Below, piece by piece: positions 35,843-44,213 of a DNA stretch of 64,000 nt; the first letter of the stretch is position 1; the number at the start of each line of letters is the position of its first letter. Origin of the DNA: Micromonospora sp. NBC_01796 (lineage in GTDB: Bacteria > Actinomycetota > Actinomycetes > Mycobacteriales > Micromonosporaceae). Both the position numbers and the translations under genes were made by a program. Location of the stretch: contig NZ_CP109078.1 in the NCBI RefSeq assembly GCF_035917455.1, forward strand, positions 186,001-250,000, written 5' to 3'. The notes below the pieces were generated by a model. That model made no database searches and was not told the origin of the DNA. It worked only from the letters and a program-made list of their open reading frames with translations.

Positions 35843-36346
35843 GTGACCGACCAGCCGGTATTCACCAAGCTCGGTTTCTCCGACGAGGAGTGGGGGCTGC
35901 TCGTCGGCCTGCCGCAGGCGGTGCTGACCGCGGCGAGCGCGGCCGAGTCGAACGGCTCCCGGCGCACCCGCAACGAGAGCGCCGCCGGCCTGGAGGCGAT
36001 CTCCGCCGGACGGGAGTCGGCCAGCCCGCTGGTCGCCGCGGTGGCCGGCGAGGTGATCGCCCGCGCCGGTGACCCGGAGACCGGCGAGGAACTGCCGGTG
36101 ATCGAGCCCGACGATCCGCAGGCCATGATCGACGACGTGCTGCTGCGGGCCAAGACCGCCGTGACCCTGCTCGGGAACAAGGTGCACGAGGGCGAGGTCG
36201 GCGCGTACGAGCACTGGCTCGTCGAGATCGCCGACCAGGTGGTGTCGGCGGCCCCCAGCGGCGGCATCCTGGGCCTCGGCGGCGACACCGTCAGCGACGC
36301 CGAGCGACGCTTCCGCGACCGGCTCGCCTCGGTGCTCAACGACTGA
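35843..36346 (+). CDS. Conserved hypothetical protein
   Basis: The 167-residue soluble acidic protein opens TDQPVFTKLGFSDEEWGLLV. A helical middle contains RRTRNESAAGLEAISAGRESASP, and a C-terminal segment contains QVVSAAPSGGILGLGGDTVSDAE. I do not recognise a family with a known role. The GTG start has AAAGGGG six nt upstream. It converges on the gene at 36349 with only 2 nt between stops. Confidence 0.75.
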   Translation: MTDQPVFTKLGFSDEEWGLLVGLPQAVLTAASAAESNGSRRTRNESAAGLEAISAGRESASPLVAAVAGEVIARAGDPETGEELPVIEPDDPQAMIDDVLLRAKTAVTLLGNKVHEGEVGAYEHWLVEIADQVVSAAPSGGILGLGGDTVSDAERRFRDRLASVLND

Positions 36347-36348
36347 CG

Positions 36349-37374
36349 TCACCGAGCCGGCTGCGTGTCGGCCCACTCCTGCCAGGCGTCGAGACCGCCG
36401 TCGCGGTGGACCTCCCAGGCCCGCTGCGCGGCGGCACTGCGTACGTTCTGCTCGCCGGTCGCGGTCACCCAGACCACCTCGTTGACCGCCCGTTGCCGCA
36501 ACCCGGCCCGCTGCCACCATGGCGCGCGTTCCTGGAGGTCACCGATCTGGGCGACCATCACGGTGACCGCGTCGCGGGCGTCGGCGGTGCCCTGGTCGCG
36601 AAGCTGCCGCTGCCGGCGGATCGCCGCCTCCCAGCGCGGTCCCCAGTCGGCGGGTAGCTGACCGAAGGGACGGTTCAACAACAGCCGCGCCGCCCTCTCC
36701 GCGTGGTCGGCGATCGTCATCGACAGCAGGCCGTGGTGGGCCCAGAGCGGCTCGGTCGAGTCCGGGCCGGTCAACGTCCTCTCCTCCGGGCGGGCAACGG
36801 CGGCGAGCGCCGCCAGGGCCTCGTTCCGCCGGGACGCGTACGAGCCGAGGTCGGTGAGACGGACCAGGGCGGGGAGCGTCGAGATCCCCCGCCCGGTCAC
36901 CGTCACCACCACGTCGTCGAGGACGACCCGCCACACCACGTACCCGTCCACCCGCTGGACCTGTGCGGACGTCGGCGTCGCGTCGACAGTCAGCTCGACC
37001 GGACGCGACCGGGGCGCCTCCGGCAGTTCCCGGTCCGACGCCGCCGGCAACGCCCCCGGCACCGGGTAGTCCCGTCCGTCGGCGGCGAACCGGAGGGCGA
37101 GGACCCAGTCGAGGGAGTGGAACAGCACTCCGGCACGGGGCTGGGTCTCCACCAGCAGCCAGGTGTCGTCCACCCGCAGCCCGTAGCCGATCTCCACCGC
37201 CACGACCGTGCCGTCCTGGCGCGACCAACCGGCCAACCAGCCGGACTCCACCGAGTCGGCCAGCCCGTAGACCGGCCAACCGGGCAGGTGGAGGTCCAAC
37301 TCGGCCCGCTGTCGCTCGGCGACCTCGCGCAACGTTCCCGCCCAGCCCGCGTCCTCGGGTCCCATGATCCCCAT
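36349..37374 (-). CDS. Hypothetical protein
   Basis: The product is about 341 residues, soluble, Trp-rich, with LHLPGWPVYGLADSVESGWL and a C-terminal helical part (WWQRAGLRQRAVNEVVWVTA). Composition and GC3 support coding. I recognise no domain or catalytic motif. The start is placed at ATG 37374 (MGIMGPEDAGW). ATG 37365 is an alternative. A 34-nt perfect palindrome lies upstream, between it and the exporter gene. Confidence 0.7.
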   Translation of the reverse strand: MGIMGPEDAGWAGTLREVAERQRAELDLHLPGWPVYGLADSVESGWLAGWSRQDGTVVAVEIGYGLRVDDTWLLVETQPRAGVLFHSLDWVLALRFAADGRDYPVPGALPAASDRELPEAPRSRPVELTVDATPTSAQVQRVDGYVVWRVVLDDVVVTVTGRGISTLPALVRLTDLGSYASRRNEALAALAAVARPEERTLTGPDSTEPLWAHHGLLSMTIADHAERAARLLLNRPFGQLPADWGPRWEAAIRRQRQLRDQGTADARDAVTVMVAQIGDLQERAPWWQRAGLRQRAVNEVVWVTATGEQNVRSAAAQRAWEVHRDGGLDAWQEWADTQPAR

Positions 37375-37408
37375 GGCCCATTGTCTCGGAGGACCGGCGT
37401 CCACACCA

Positions 37409-37442
37409 GCCGGTGACACGTCCGCGCGGACGTGTCACCGGC
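37409..37442 (-). terminator. 34-nt perfect palindrome after the DHA2 exporter
   Basis: GCCGGTGACACGTCCGC is followed directly by its exact reverse complement, with no loop. It lies about 92 nt after the exporter stop and 35 nt before the start of the next minus-strand gene. It could terminate the exporter transcript or, given the absence of a loop, be a protein-binding site for the gene at 36349. Two near-copies of GTGTTACCGG lie beside it at 37506-37545. Confidence 0.55.
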
Positions 37443-37533
37443 GTGGGTGGCCAGAGCCCGGGATCCCCGGGTACGGGCCGATCGGCGTCGCGGGGCTCCG
37501 CCCCCGGTGTTACCGGCGCGTGCGGCAGTGGTG

Positions 37534-39036
37534 TTACCGGTGCGCGTGCGGCAGGTGCAGTTCCACGGGCTCCGGCGGGAGGTCGTCCACGCCGGCCGCG
37601 ACGGCCTGCTGGTGGCGGCGGTGCGCCGACGGCAGGGCGAGCGCGGCGAACACGGCGAGTACGGCCACACCCGCGCAGACCCAGAAGCCGGTGGTGAACG
37701 CCGAGTCCATGGGCAGGCCCTCAGGGGTGCTCTTGGACGTGATGACGGCCGCGACCACGGCCGCCCCGATGCTGCTGCCGATGGTCCGCGCGATGGTGTT
37801 GACCCCGCTCGCCTCACCGGTCTGCGCGGCCGGGACGCTCTCGATGATGGCGTTGGACATCGCCGCGAACGCCAGGCCGATCCCGGCGCCGGTGAGCACC
37901 CCGGAGAGCAGCACCTGCCAGGTCGCACCGTGGGCGAGGGCGGGCAGGACGAACGCGACGACCACCGAGACGGTGCCGAGGAACATCGGCACCTTGGGGC
38001 CGAACCGGCGGTCCAGCAGGCCGGCCAACGGGCCGAACACCACCATCATCACGACGGTGGGCAGCAGGAACAGTCCCGCCTGGGACACCGACTTGCCGAA
38101 CCCGTACCCGGTGGCGGCGGGGAGCTGGAGCAGCGTCGGTACGAGCACGAACGTACCGAACATCGCGAAGCCGAGGATCAGGGCGACCAGGTCGGTGGCC
38201 CACACCCCACGGATCCGCATCAGGCTCATGTCGATGAGTGGTTCCCGTACCCGCAACTCGACCAGGACGAAGACGACCAGGGCGACCGCACCGAGCAGGA
38301 GCAGGCCGATGGTCTTCGGCTCACCCCAGCCCCAGCCCTGTCCCTTGCTCACCGCGAGCAGCAGCGACACCAGGGACACCGACAGGATGAACGCGCCGAG
38401 CATGTCGAGCCGGCCCGGTGTGCGTACGGGCGACTCCGGCATCCCGAAGATGGCCCCGAGCAGCGCGATGACGACAAGAACCAGCGGCAGCCAGAACAGC
38501 CAGTGCCACGACAGGTGCTCCACGATCGGACCCGCGGCCACGATGCCGACACCGGCACCGACACCGAAGATCGCCGACAGCAGGCCGACGGTGACGCCGA
38601 CCCGTTCCCGGGGCAGTTCGTCCCGGACGATGCCGATCGACAGCGGCAGGATCGCCCCGGCCGCCCCCTGCAACGCGCGGGCGATGATCAGCACGGCCAG
38701 GTTCGGGGCGAGGGCGGCCAGCAGGGTGCCCACGGCGAGGGTGGCCAGGATGCCGATGAGGACCCGGCGCTTGCCGACCATGTCGCCGAGCCGGCCGAGG
38801 ATGGGCGTCAGGACCGACGCGGCCAGCAGGTATGCGGTGAGGACCCAGCTGATGTCCCCGGTGGAGACCTCAAGGTCGCGCGCGATGGTCGACATCGCGG
38901 GCGCCACCAGCGACTGCAGCACCGCGAACGCGAGGCCGCCCAACGACAGGTACACCACCAGGAGCGTGCTGTTGGCGCGCGGAGCCACGCCGACGGTGGA
39001 GCCGGTGTGACCCGGCTCCTCGATGGTCTGGGTCAT
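37534..39036 (-). CDS. MFS drug exporter, DHA2 (14-helix) family
   Basis: The 500-residue protein has about 14 helices. It shows the MFS motif A region LGRLGDMVGKRRVLI (~80), a motif C-like GVGAGVGIVAAGPIVE (~157) and DHA2-type helix spacing with a C-terminal His-rich tail. It exports small molecules with proton antiport. The divergent TetR gene and three copies of a 22-bp box in the spacer indicate repression by that TetR, released by a ligand, probably the exported drug. The start ATG 39036 has GGGGA upstream. Confidence 0.92.
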   Translation of the reverse strand: MTQTIEEPGHTGSTVGVAPRANSTLLVVYLSLGGLAFAVLQSLVAPAMSTIARDLEVSTGDISWVLTAYLLAASVLTPILGRLGDMVGKRRVLIGILATLAVGTLLAALAPNLAVLIIARALQGAAGAILPLSIGIVRDELPRERVGVTVGLLSAIFGVGAGVGIVAAGPIVEHLSWHWLFWLPLVLVVIALLGAIFGMPESPVRTPGRLDMLGAFILSVSLVSLLLAVSKGQGWGWGEPKTIGLLLLGAVALVVFVLVELRVREPLIDMSLMRIRGVWATDLVALILGFAMFGTFVLVPTLLQLPAATGYGFGKSVSQAGLFLLPTVVMMVVFGPLAGLLDRRFGPKVPMFLGTVSVVVAFVLPALAHGATWQVLLSGVLTGAGIGLAFAAMSNAIIESVPAAQTGEASGVNTIARTIGSSIGAAVVAAVITSKSTPEGLPMDSAFTTGFWVCAGVAVLAVFAALALPSAHRRHQQAVAAGVDDLPPEPVELHLPHAHR

Positions 39037-39052
39037 GAGATCCCCGGAGCTA

Positions 39053-39074
39053 GATGTAAACGTTTGCTGACTTA
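39053..39074 (-). promoter_or_regulatory. Repressor box copy 1
   Basis: Read on the minus strand it is TAAGTCAGCAAACGTTTACA plus TC. It lies between the exporter -10 and start codon, where bound repressor would block transcription. Confidence 0.65.
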
Positions 39075-39077
39075 GCC

Positions 39078-39106
39078 CAGTATCCGCAGCTCGGAGCTAA
39101 AGTCAA
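39078..39106 (-). promoter_or_regulatory. Exporter promoter
   Basis: On the minus strand, TTGACT (39106-39101) is separated by 17 nt from ATACTG (39083-39078). The -35 lies inside repressor box copy 2. Confidence 0.5.
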
Positions 39107-39120
39107 CAATCGTTTACGTC
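39099..39120 (+). promoter_or_regulatory. Repressor box copy 2
   Basis: AAAGTCAACAATCGTTTACG plus TC, in plus orientation. It overlaps the exporter -35 hexamer. Confidence 0.65.
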
Positions 39121-39178
39121 ACACCTCCGGCTCGGCGCGCCGCCCGCCGCACGGGGCGACCGGGTCCACTTACGGCCA

Positions 39179-39200
39179 CAAGTCAACAAATGTTTACATC
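39179..39200 (+). promoter_or_regulatory. Repressor box copy 3
   Basis: CAAGTCAACAAATGTTTACA plus TC, in plus orientation. It overlaps the -35 of the tetR promoter, implying autoregulation. Confidence 0.65.
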
Positions 39201-39221
39201 GTGTGTCGGGGCGGTTACGCT
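39193..39221 (+). promoter_or_regulatory. tetR promoter
   Basis: TTTACA (39193-39198), a 17-nt spacer and TACGCT (39216-39221) form a good housekeeping-type promoter 28 nt before the GTG start. Confidence 0.55.
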
Positions 39222-39248
39222 GGCGGCAAGAGCGAGAGAGGACGTGCC

Positions 39249-39893
39249 GTGACCGCACAGCCCCCCGGCCGCGTGACTCGGAAGGCGGCTCCGACCGCCA
39301 CCGACCCGACCCCGCGTCGGCGCAGGGACGCGACCGAGACCCGTCAACTCCTGCTCGACGCGGCCCGCCGTCGCTTCGCCAGCGACGGCTACGCGGCGAC
39401 GACCGTACGGGACATCGCCGACGCCGCGGGCGTCAACGTCGCCCTGATCAGCCGCTACTTCGCGTCGAAGGAGGGACTGTTCGAGGCCTGCCTGGGGGCC
39501 GCCGGTGACGAGTTGCGGCGTACCACCGGCGAGGTGCCGTTCGAGCGGATTGCCGAAGCCATCGCACACCAGGTCGCCGGCCTCCCGACTTCGGGAGTCC
39601 CCAGTCAGTTGACACTGCTCCTGCGTTCGTCAGGGGACACCCGCGCCGACGAGATCCGGCTCGGCGTACTGCACCAGTCCGGTGAACGACTGGCCGCCGC
39701 CGCCGGTTGGCGACCCGACGAGCCGGACAGCGACCGGCTGCTCCTCCAGGCCCAGATGGTGCTGGCCACCACCATCGGGCTGGCGGTACTGCGTACGACG
39801 TCGACCCCGCTGCAACCGCTGGCGTCGGCCACCGAGCAGGACCTGGTCGAGCCACTGCGCGCCCTGGTCGACGCACTGCTGCCAGCCAGGTAG
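39249..39893 (+). CDS. TetR-family repressor
   Basis: The 214-residue protein has a helix-turn-helix at ~30-75 (LLLDAARRRFASDGYAATTV, then IADAAGVNVALISRYFASKE) and a C-terminal ligand-binding helical domain. The start is GTG 39249 with AGAGGA upstream. Its divergence from the exporter and the three shared boxes make it the exporter's local repressor. The ligand is unknown. Confidence 0.92.
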   Translation: MTAQPPGRVTRKAAPTATDPTPRRRRDATETRQLLLDAARRRFASDGYAATTVRDIADAAGVNVALISRYFASKEGLFEACLGAAGDELRRTTGEVPFERIAEAIAHQVAGLPTSGVPSQLTLLLRSSGDTRADEIRLGVLHQSGERLAAAAGWRPDEPDSDRLLLQAQMVLATTIGLAVLRTTSTPLQPLASATEQDLVEPLRALVDALLPAR

Positions 39894-39960
39894 GACGCAC
39901 CGCTGCCACCCCGGTGACCGGTGATGATTGCCGGCGGTCCGGGGTGGGCACAGTGATCGA

Positions 39961-40836
39961 ATGTTCGAGGGCTTCGACCTGCAGATGATCGACGTCGGTC
40001 CCGCCGAGCTGCGGGTACGCAGTGGCGGTGCCGGGCCACCCGTCGTGCTCCTGCACGGCCACCCGCGTACGCACACCACCTGGCATCGGGTGGCGCCGCT
40101 GCTGGTCGCGGCCGGACACACCGTGGTCTGCCCCGACCTGCGCGGGTACGGCCGCTCCTCGAAACCCGCCACCACCAACGACCATTCGCCGTACTCGAAA
40201 AGGGCGATGGCCGGCGACGTCCTGGCGCTGATGCGCGGCCTCGGACATCGGCGGTTCGCGGTGGTCGGCCACGACCGGGGCAGTTACGTGGCCACCCGGC
40301 TGGCGCTCGACGCGCCCGACGCGGTCACCGGACTGGCCGTGCTGGACTGCGTGCCGATCGGCGAGGCCCTCGCCCGAGCGGGGAGCAGATTCGCCGCCGC
40401 CTGGTGGCACTGGTTCTTCTTCGCCCAGCCGAACAAGCCCGAGCGGGCGATCCTGGCCGACCCCGACGCCTGGTACGGCGGTGACCCGGACCGGATGGGC
40501 GCGGAGAACCACGCCGACTACCGGGCGGCGATCCACGACCCCGCCACCGTCCGGGCCATGCTGGAGGACTACCGCGCCGGCCTCGGGGTGGACCGGGCGG
40601 CGGACGACGCGGACCGGGCGAACGGCCGCCGGGTCGACTGCCCCGCCCTCGTCCTCTGGTCCACCCGTGACGACCTGGAACACCTGTACGGCGACGTTCT
40701 CGCGATCTGGCGTGACTGGTCCTCCGACCTGCGGGGCGGCGGGCCGATCGAGAGTGGTCACCACATGGCCGAGGAGGCACCGGAGGAACTGGCCGGCAAA
40801 CTCATCCCGTTCCTCGCGACCCTCGGCCACAGGTAA
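39961..40836 (+). CDS. Haloacetate dehalogenase-like alpha/beta hydrolase
   Basis: The 291-residue protein follows fluoroacetate/haloacetate dehalogenases closely: an oxyanion region LLHGHPRTHTTWH, the DLRGYGRSS loop, the nucleophile Asp in GHDRGSYVA (~104), VLDCVPI (~129), the halide-site HW in WHWFFFAQP (~148) and the catalytic His in SGHHMAEEAPEEL (~266). It may hydrolyse haloacetates or a related ester. Specificity is not proven by sequence. Start ATG 39961 is used. It may be read from the tetR transcript, 67 nt upstream. Confidence 0.82.
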   Translation: MFEGFDLQMIDVGPAELRVRSGGAGPPVVLLHGHPRTHTTWHRVAPLLVAAGHTVVCPDLRGYGRSSKPATTNDHSPYSKRAMAGDVLALMRGLGHRRFAVVGHDRGSYVATRLALDAPDAVTGLAVLDCVPIGEALARAGSRFAAAWWHWFFFAQPNKPERAILADPDAWYGGDPDRMGAENHADYRAAIHDPATVRAMLEDYRAGLGVDRAADDADRANGRRVDCPALVLWSTRDDLEHLYGDVLAIWRDWSSDLRGGGPIESGHHMAEEAPEELAGKLIPFLATLGHR

Positions 40837-40899
40837 CCGTCAACCAGATCACACCACCCTGCGGCGGCCCCACCTCTCGTCCCGCTCCCCCGATCCCCT

Positions 40900-40977
40900 C
40901 GACGATCTTGCACTTGTGGCGCCCGGAATTACGGCACTCATCCGGATTTGTGTGCCACCACAAGTGCAAGATCGTCG
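40900..40977. repeat. Perfect intergenic hairpin, GATCTTGCACTTGTGG type
   Basis: Arms 40900-40919 and 40958-40977 are perfect 20-bp complements (CGACGATCTTGCACTTGTGG) with a 38-nt loop. They share 16 nt with the hairpin at 9976-10059. The element lies 63 nt after the hydrolase stop, following a C-rich transcript stretch, so it is terminator-like or a dispersed repeat. Confidence 0.85.
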
Positions 40978-41059
40978 CGACCGGCTGGTCCGCGGTGTGT
41001 GGGAGTGGTTCGAATCTGGGGGTTTCGGTGGGGTTCTGGGCAGGACCTAGGCTGGGCGG

Positions 41060-42100
41060 GTGCCGGAGCCGACCGAAGACCTGATCCGGCCCGGGTGGTC
41101 GATGGAGCCGCTGGGGCACAACCCGTTCAACGCGGCCACCGGCGGCATCTGGCGGGTACGACGGGACACCGACACCGCCATTCTCAAGATCGCGACGCCG
41201 AACCGGCGCGACGACCACCCCGCACACTGGGCGACCAGCGCGGACCCGACGCACTGGAACTACTGGCGGCGCGAGGTGCTCGCCTACCGCACCGGGCTGG
41301 CGGCGCAGGCGTACTCGACCGCCGGGATCCGGGCGCCGGTGCTGCTGGACGCGGTGGACCGGGCCGACGGGTCGGTGGCGCTGTGGCTGGAGGACGTACG
41401 AGGCCGGGCCGGCATGGAGTGCTCACCCGAGCAATTGGGCGAGTTCGGATACCGGCTGGGCGTCGCGCACTCCTCGTGGCTGGGGCGGGAGACGGAACCG
41501 GCCTGGCTGTCGCGGGACTGGCTGCGGGCGTACACGACGTCCCGGCCGGTGCCGCAGACGCCACGGTGGGACCACCCGGTGGCGGTACAGACCTGGTCGG
41601 CCGACCTCCGCGACGGGCTCCGGACGCTGTGGGAGCGGCGGTACGACGTACTCGCCGCCACCGACGCGCTGCCCCGGACGCTGGGCCACCACGACGTGTG
41701 GCCGATGAACCTGATCGTCGACCAGGGCGGTCCGGTGCTGCTCGACTGGACCTTCGTCGGGCCGGGGCCGATCGGCGAGGACGCCGCCAACCTGATCCTG
41801 GACACCTTCTTCGACGGGCTGGTCGACGTGGACCTGCTCGACGACGTGGTCACCGAGGTCAGCGCCGGTTACCAGCGCGGGCTCGCCCCGGCCGTGGACG
41901 CCGGCACCGTACGCCGGGCGGTGCTGCTCGGCGCCGCCGCCAAGTACTTCTGGCTCGCCCCCGGCATGCTCGCCGCCCTCGACCGGGACAATCCGAACCG
42001 GAGCCAGCAGTACGACCGCCGCGACGACCTGGCCACCTTCGACGGTCGCCGGAAGGTGCTCGAACTCCTGGTGAGGTGGTTCCGGGCGGCCCTGGACTGA
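41060..42100 (+). CDS. Aminoglycoside-phosphotransferase-family kinase
   Basis: The 346-residue protein has the APH/choline-kinase fold: an N-lobe with TAILKIATPN (ATP-contact Lys ~44), the catalytic loop LGHHDVWPMNL (~213-223) and the metal-binding LLDWTFVG. Residues ~275-330 form the helical C-lobe. Its phosphate acceptor is unknown. There are many metabolic members besides drug-resistance enzymes. It starts at a GTG. It is convergent with the DUF1963-like gene. Confidence 0.85.
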   Translation: MPEPTEDLIRPGWSMEPLGHNPFNAATGGIWRVRRDTDTAILKIATPNRRDDHPAHWATSADPTHWNYWRREVLAYRTGLAAQAYSTAGIRAPVLLDAVDRADGSVALWLEDVRGRAGMECSPEQLGEFGYRLGVAHSSWLGRETEPAWLSRDWLRAYTTSRPVPQTPRWDHPVAVQTWSADLRDGLRTLWERRYDVLAATDALPRTLGHHDVWPMNLIVDQGGPVLLDWTFVGPGPIGEDAANLILDTFFDGLVDVDLLDDVVTEVSAGYQRGLAPAVDAGTVRRAVLLGAAAKYFWLAPGMLAALDRDNPNRSQQYDRRDDLATFDGRRKVLELLVRWFRAALD

Positions 42101-42119
42101 CCGCGTCCCACGGGCCGGC

Positions 42120-43151
42120 TCACTGGAGGTCGAGCAGGTACGGGGTGTCCGGGCAGCGCGGACAGACGAAGATCCGCAGCGCACCCCACCTGCCGACCTG
42201 GATGCCGGTGGGCTCCTGCGAATCGAAGCGCCGGGGGTCGGCCCACTCCAGGTGCTGCTCCTCGACCGGGCGCCACCGGTCCCGGGTGCCGCCGTCGTAC
42301 TCCTTGGAGTCGATGACCAGGGCCAGCGTGGTCGGACCGGCGCAGTTCGGGCAGAGTGTCGTGCCCAGGTCGGTGAGACTCCAGTTGGCGTACCCGCCGA
42401 CCTTCCAGCCGGGCGCCATGAACGTGCTGACGTAGTTGACGCCGGACGCTTCCACACGTTCGCGCAGATCGTCGGGGAGCTCCTGCGGGAACGGGTACTC
42501 CACGACCTGTTCCGGGTGCAGCCGGCACGGCCGGGGCCGGTAGACCTCGTTACCGATCTCGCCGGTCGGCGGGTCGGCCAGAATCCCGGTCAGCTCCGAC
42601 TCCCGGCGCCAGTGCAGACGTACCGTCGGTCCCCAGAGGCTCTCCTGCTGGTGCTCGTACGGGCACCAGAGCACCTGGAGAAGGTCCGCGCCTCCGGGTC
42701 GGGGCAGGTCCGGGATGTCCCCGGCACGCAACTGGGCCACCGGCAGCATCGGGTGGGGTGTCGGGTGCGGGCGGGAGACGTACCGATGGCCGACCGTGGG
42801 GCCGCCGTCACGCGAACCCCAGCCGGTGAAGCCCGCCCCGACCAGGTCGGCGATCTCGTCGTGCACCTCGCGCTCGCCGTCGGCGAGCTGGTGCGAGACG
42901 GTACGGCGTGCCTCGGCGGCCCGCATCCGTTCGACCAGCTCGGCCGGGAGCGGCACCTCCTCGTGCACCTGGTACGGGTCCGCGCAGGTCGGCCAGGGTT
43001 CGTCCGCCGGCCACCGCAACGGTCCCCCGACGTGGCTGTCCCGCACGCCGACCTCGCCGGGACGCGGGTGCAGTCGGGTGGCGGTCCGGCCGAGGTCGGC
43101 CAGCCCCGGCAGGCGGTCGAGGGTTTCCGGCGGCAGCGGCGGCGTCTTCAC
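42120..43151 (-). CDS. DUF1963-like protein with Cys pairs
   Basis: The 343-residue soluble protein has GGPLRWPADEPWPTC near residue 42, resembling YwqG/DUF1963 proteins, LWCPYEHQQESLWGPTVRLHWRR in the middle and two CxxC pairs near the C-terminus (LCPNCAG, VCPRCPD) that may bind zinc. Function is not established. It starts with GTG and lies just downstream of, but not overlapping, the topoisomerase gene on the same strand. Confidence 0.72.
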   Translation of the reverse strand: MKTPPLPPETLDRLPGLADLGRTATRLHPRPGEVGVRDSHVGGPLRWPADEPWPTCADPYQVHEEVPLPAELVERMRAAEARRTVSHQLADGEREVHDEIADLVGAGFTGWGSRDGGPTVGHRYVSRPHPTPHPMLPVAQLRAGDIPDLPRPGGADLLQVLWCPYEHQQESLWGPTVRLHWRRESELTGILADPPTGEIGNEVYRPRPCRLHPEQVVEYPFPQELPDDLRERVEASGVNYVSTFMAPGWKVGGYANWSLTDLGTTLCPNCAGPTTLALVIDSKEYDGGTRDRWRPVEEQHLEWADPRRFDSQEPTGIQVGRWGALRIFVCPRCPDTPYLLDLQ

Positions 43152-43232
43152 CGGTCGATCCTAGGAGTCCGGCATGTACACCCGGCGAACACCGCCGACC
43201 GTTGGAGCGGCATGGCGGAGCCCCGCCCCGCG

Positions 43233-44213
43233 TCACTCGGAGAGGAACTCGATCACCGCGCGCTCGATGGCCTCCGGTGCGCCGTCGGGATCGATCTCGG
43301 CCGTGTGACCGTCGTGGTAGCGGTCGATCAGCCTCGGGTCCACGTAGGACGCCCGGGCCACGGCCGGGGTGTTGCCGAGCAGCTCGGCCACCTCGCGCAT
43401 GACCCCGGCGACCACCCGCTTGCGCCTGGTCTCGGACCGCTCCGGCCCCTGCCGCGCCAGCGCGAGGGACGTCCGTAACGTGGCGTGCCAGGTTCTGAAG
43501 TCCTTCGCGGTCATCTCGCCACCGCTGGCCGCCCGCAGGTACTCGTTGATCTCGTCGCTGCGTACGTCCCGCCAGCCGTGGCCGTCCCAGTAGCCGAACA
43601 GCCGGTCCGCGTCACGCCGCCGCCTGCGCAGGTCCCGCAGTACGGCGCAGAGGCCGGCGTCGTCGATCCGCTGCACCCGGGCGATGCCGCCCTTGGCCGG
43701 GAACTCGAACACCACACACCCGCGCCGGGTACGGGTGTGCTCCGGACGCAACGTGGCGACGCCGAAGGTCGGGTCGTCGCCGGCCGCGTACTGGTCGCTG
43801 CCGATCCGGAAGGTGCCGGAGTCGAGCAGGCTCGCCACGGTGGCCAGCACCCGTTCCCGACCCAGGCCCCGACCACTCAGGTCGGCGCCGAGACGGGCGC
43901 GCAGCGCCGGGAGCCGGGCGGCCACCTCCAGCACGTGGTCGAACTTCGCCTCGTCCTGGCGTACCCGCCATTCGGGGTGGTAGAGGTACTGCTTGCGCCC
44001 GGCGGCGTCGATCCCGGTGGCCTGGATGTGCCCGGCCGGGTCGGGCGAGATCCATACGTCCCGCCAGGCGGGCGGGATCACCAGTCCCCGGAGCCGGTCC
44101 AGCTCCCGGGAGTCGCGGATCGGGCGGCCACCGGGGTCGACGAAGCTCACGCCGCGACCGCGGCGACGCCGACCGTACCCGAGCTTCGCCGGGTCGCTAC
44201 GTCGCAACCGCAT
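43233..44213 (-). CDS. DNA topoisomerase IB (poxvirus type)
   Basis: The 326-residue enzyme has the bacterial TopIB N-terminal domain (SFVDPGGRPIRD, then LVIPPAWRDVWISPDP and HIQATGIDAAGRKQYLYHP). Its catalytic domain has FEFPAKGG, AKDFRTWHAT and the tyrosine in RASYVDPRLIDRY (~290). It relaxes supercoils by nicking one strand. The ATG at 44213 is where homology starts and overlaps the GT9 gene by 17 nt, so it sits at the end of the heptose/glycan operon, an unexpected partner. Confidence 0.93.
   Translation of the reverse strand: MRLRRSDPAKLGYGRRRRGRGVSFVDPGGRPIRDSRELDRLRGLVIPPAWRDVWISPDPAGHIQATGIDAAGRKQYLYHPEWRVRQDEAKFDHVLEVAARLPALRARLGADLSGRGLGRERVLATVASLLDSGTFRIGSDQYAAGDDPTFGVATLRPEHTRTRRGCVVFEFPAKGGIARVQRIDDAGLCAVLRDLRRRRRDADRLFGYWDGHGWRDVRSDEINEYLRAASGGEMTAKDFRTWHATLRTSLALARQGPERSETRRKRVVAGVMREVAELLGNTPAVARASYVDPRLIDRYHDGHTAEIDPDGAPEAIERAVIEFLSE

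Noticed and set aside
41007-41016. GGTTCGAATC, a tRNA T-loop consensus
   Set aside because: No acceptor stem, anticodon arm or matching 7-bp pairing could be found around it on either strand.
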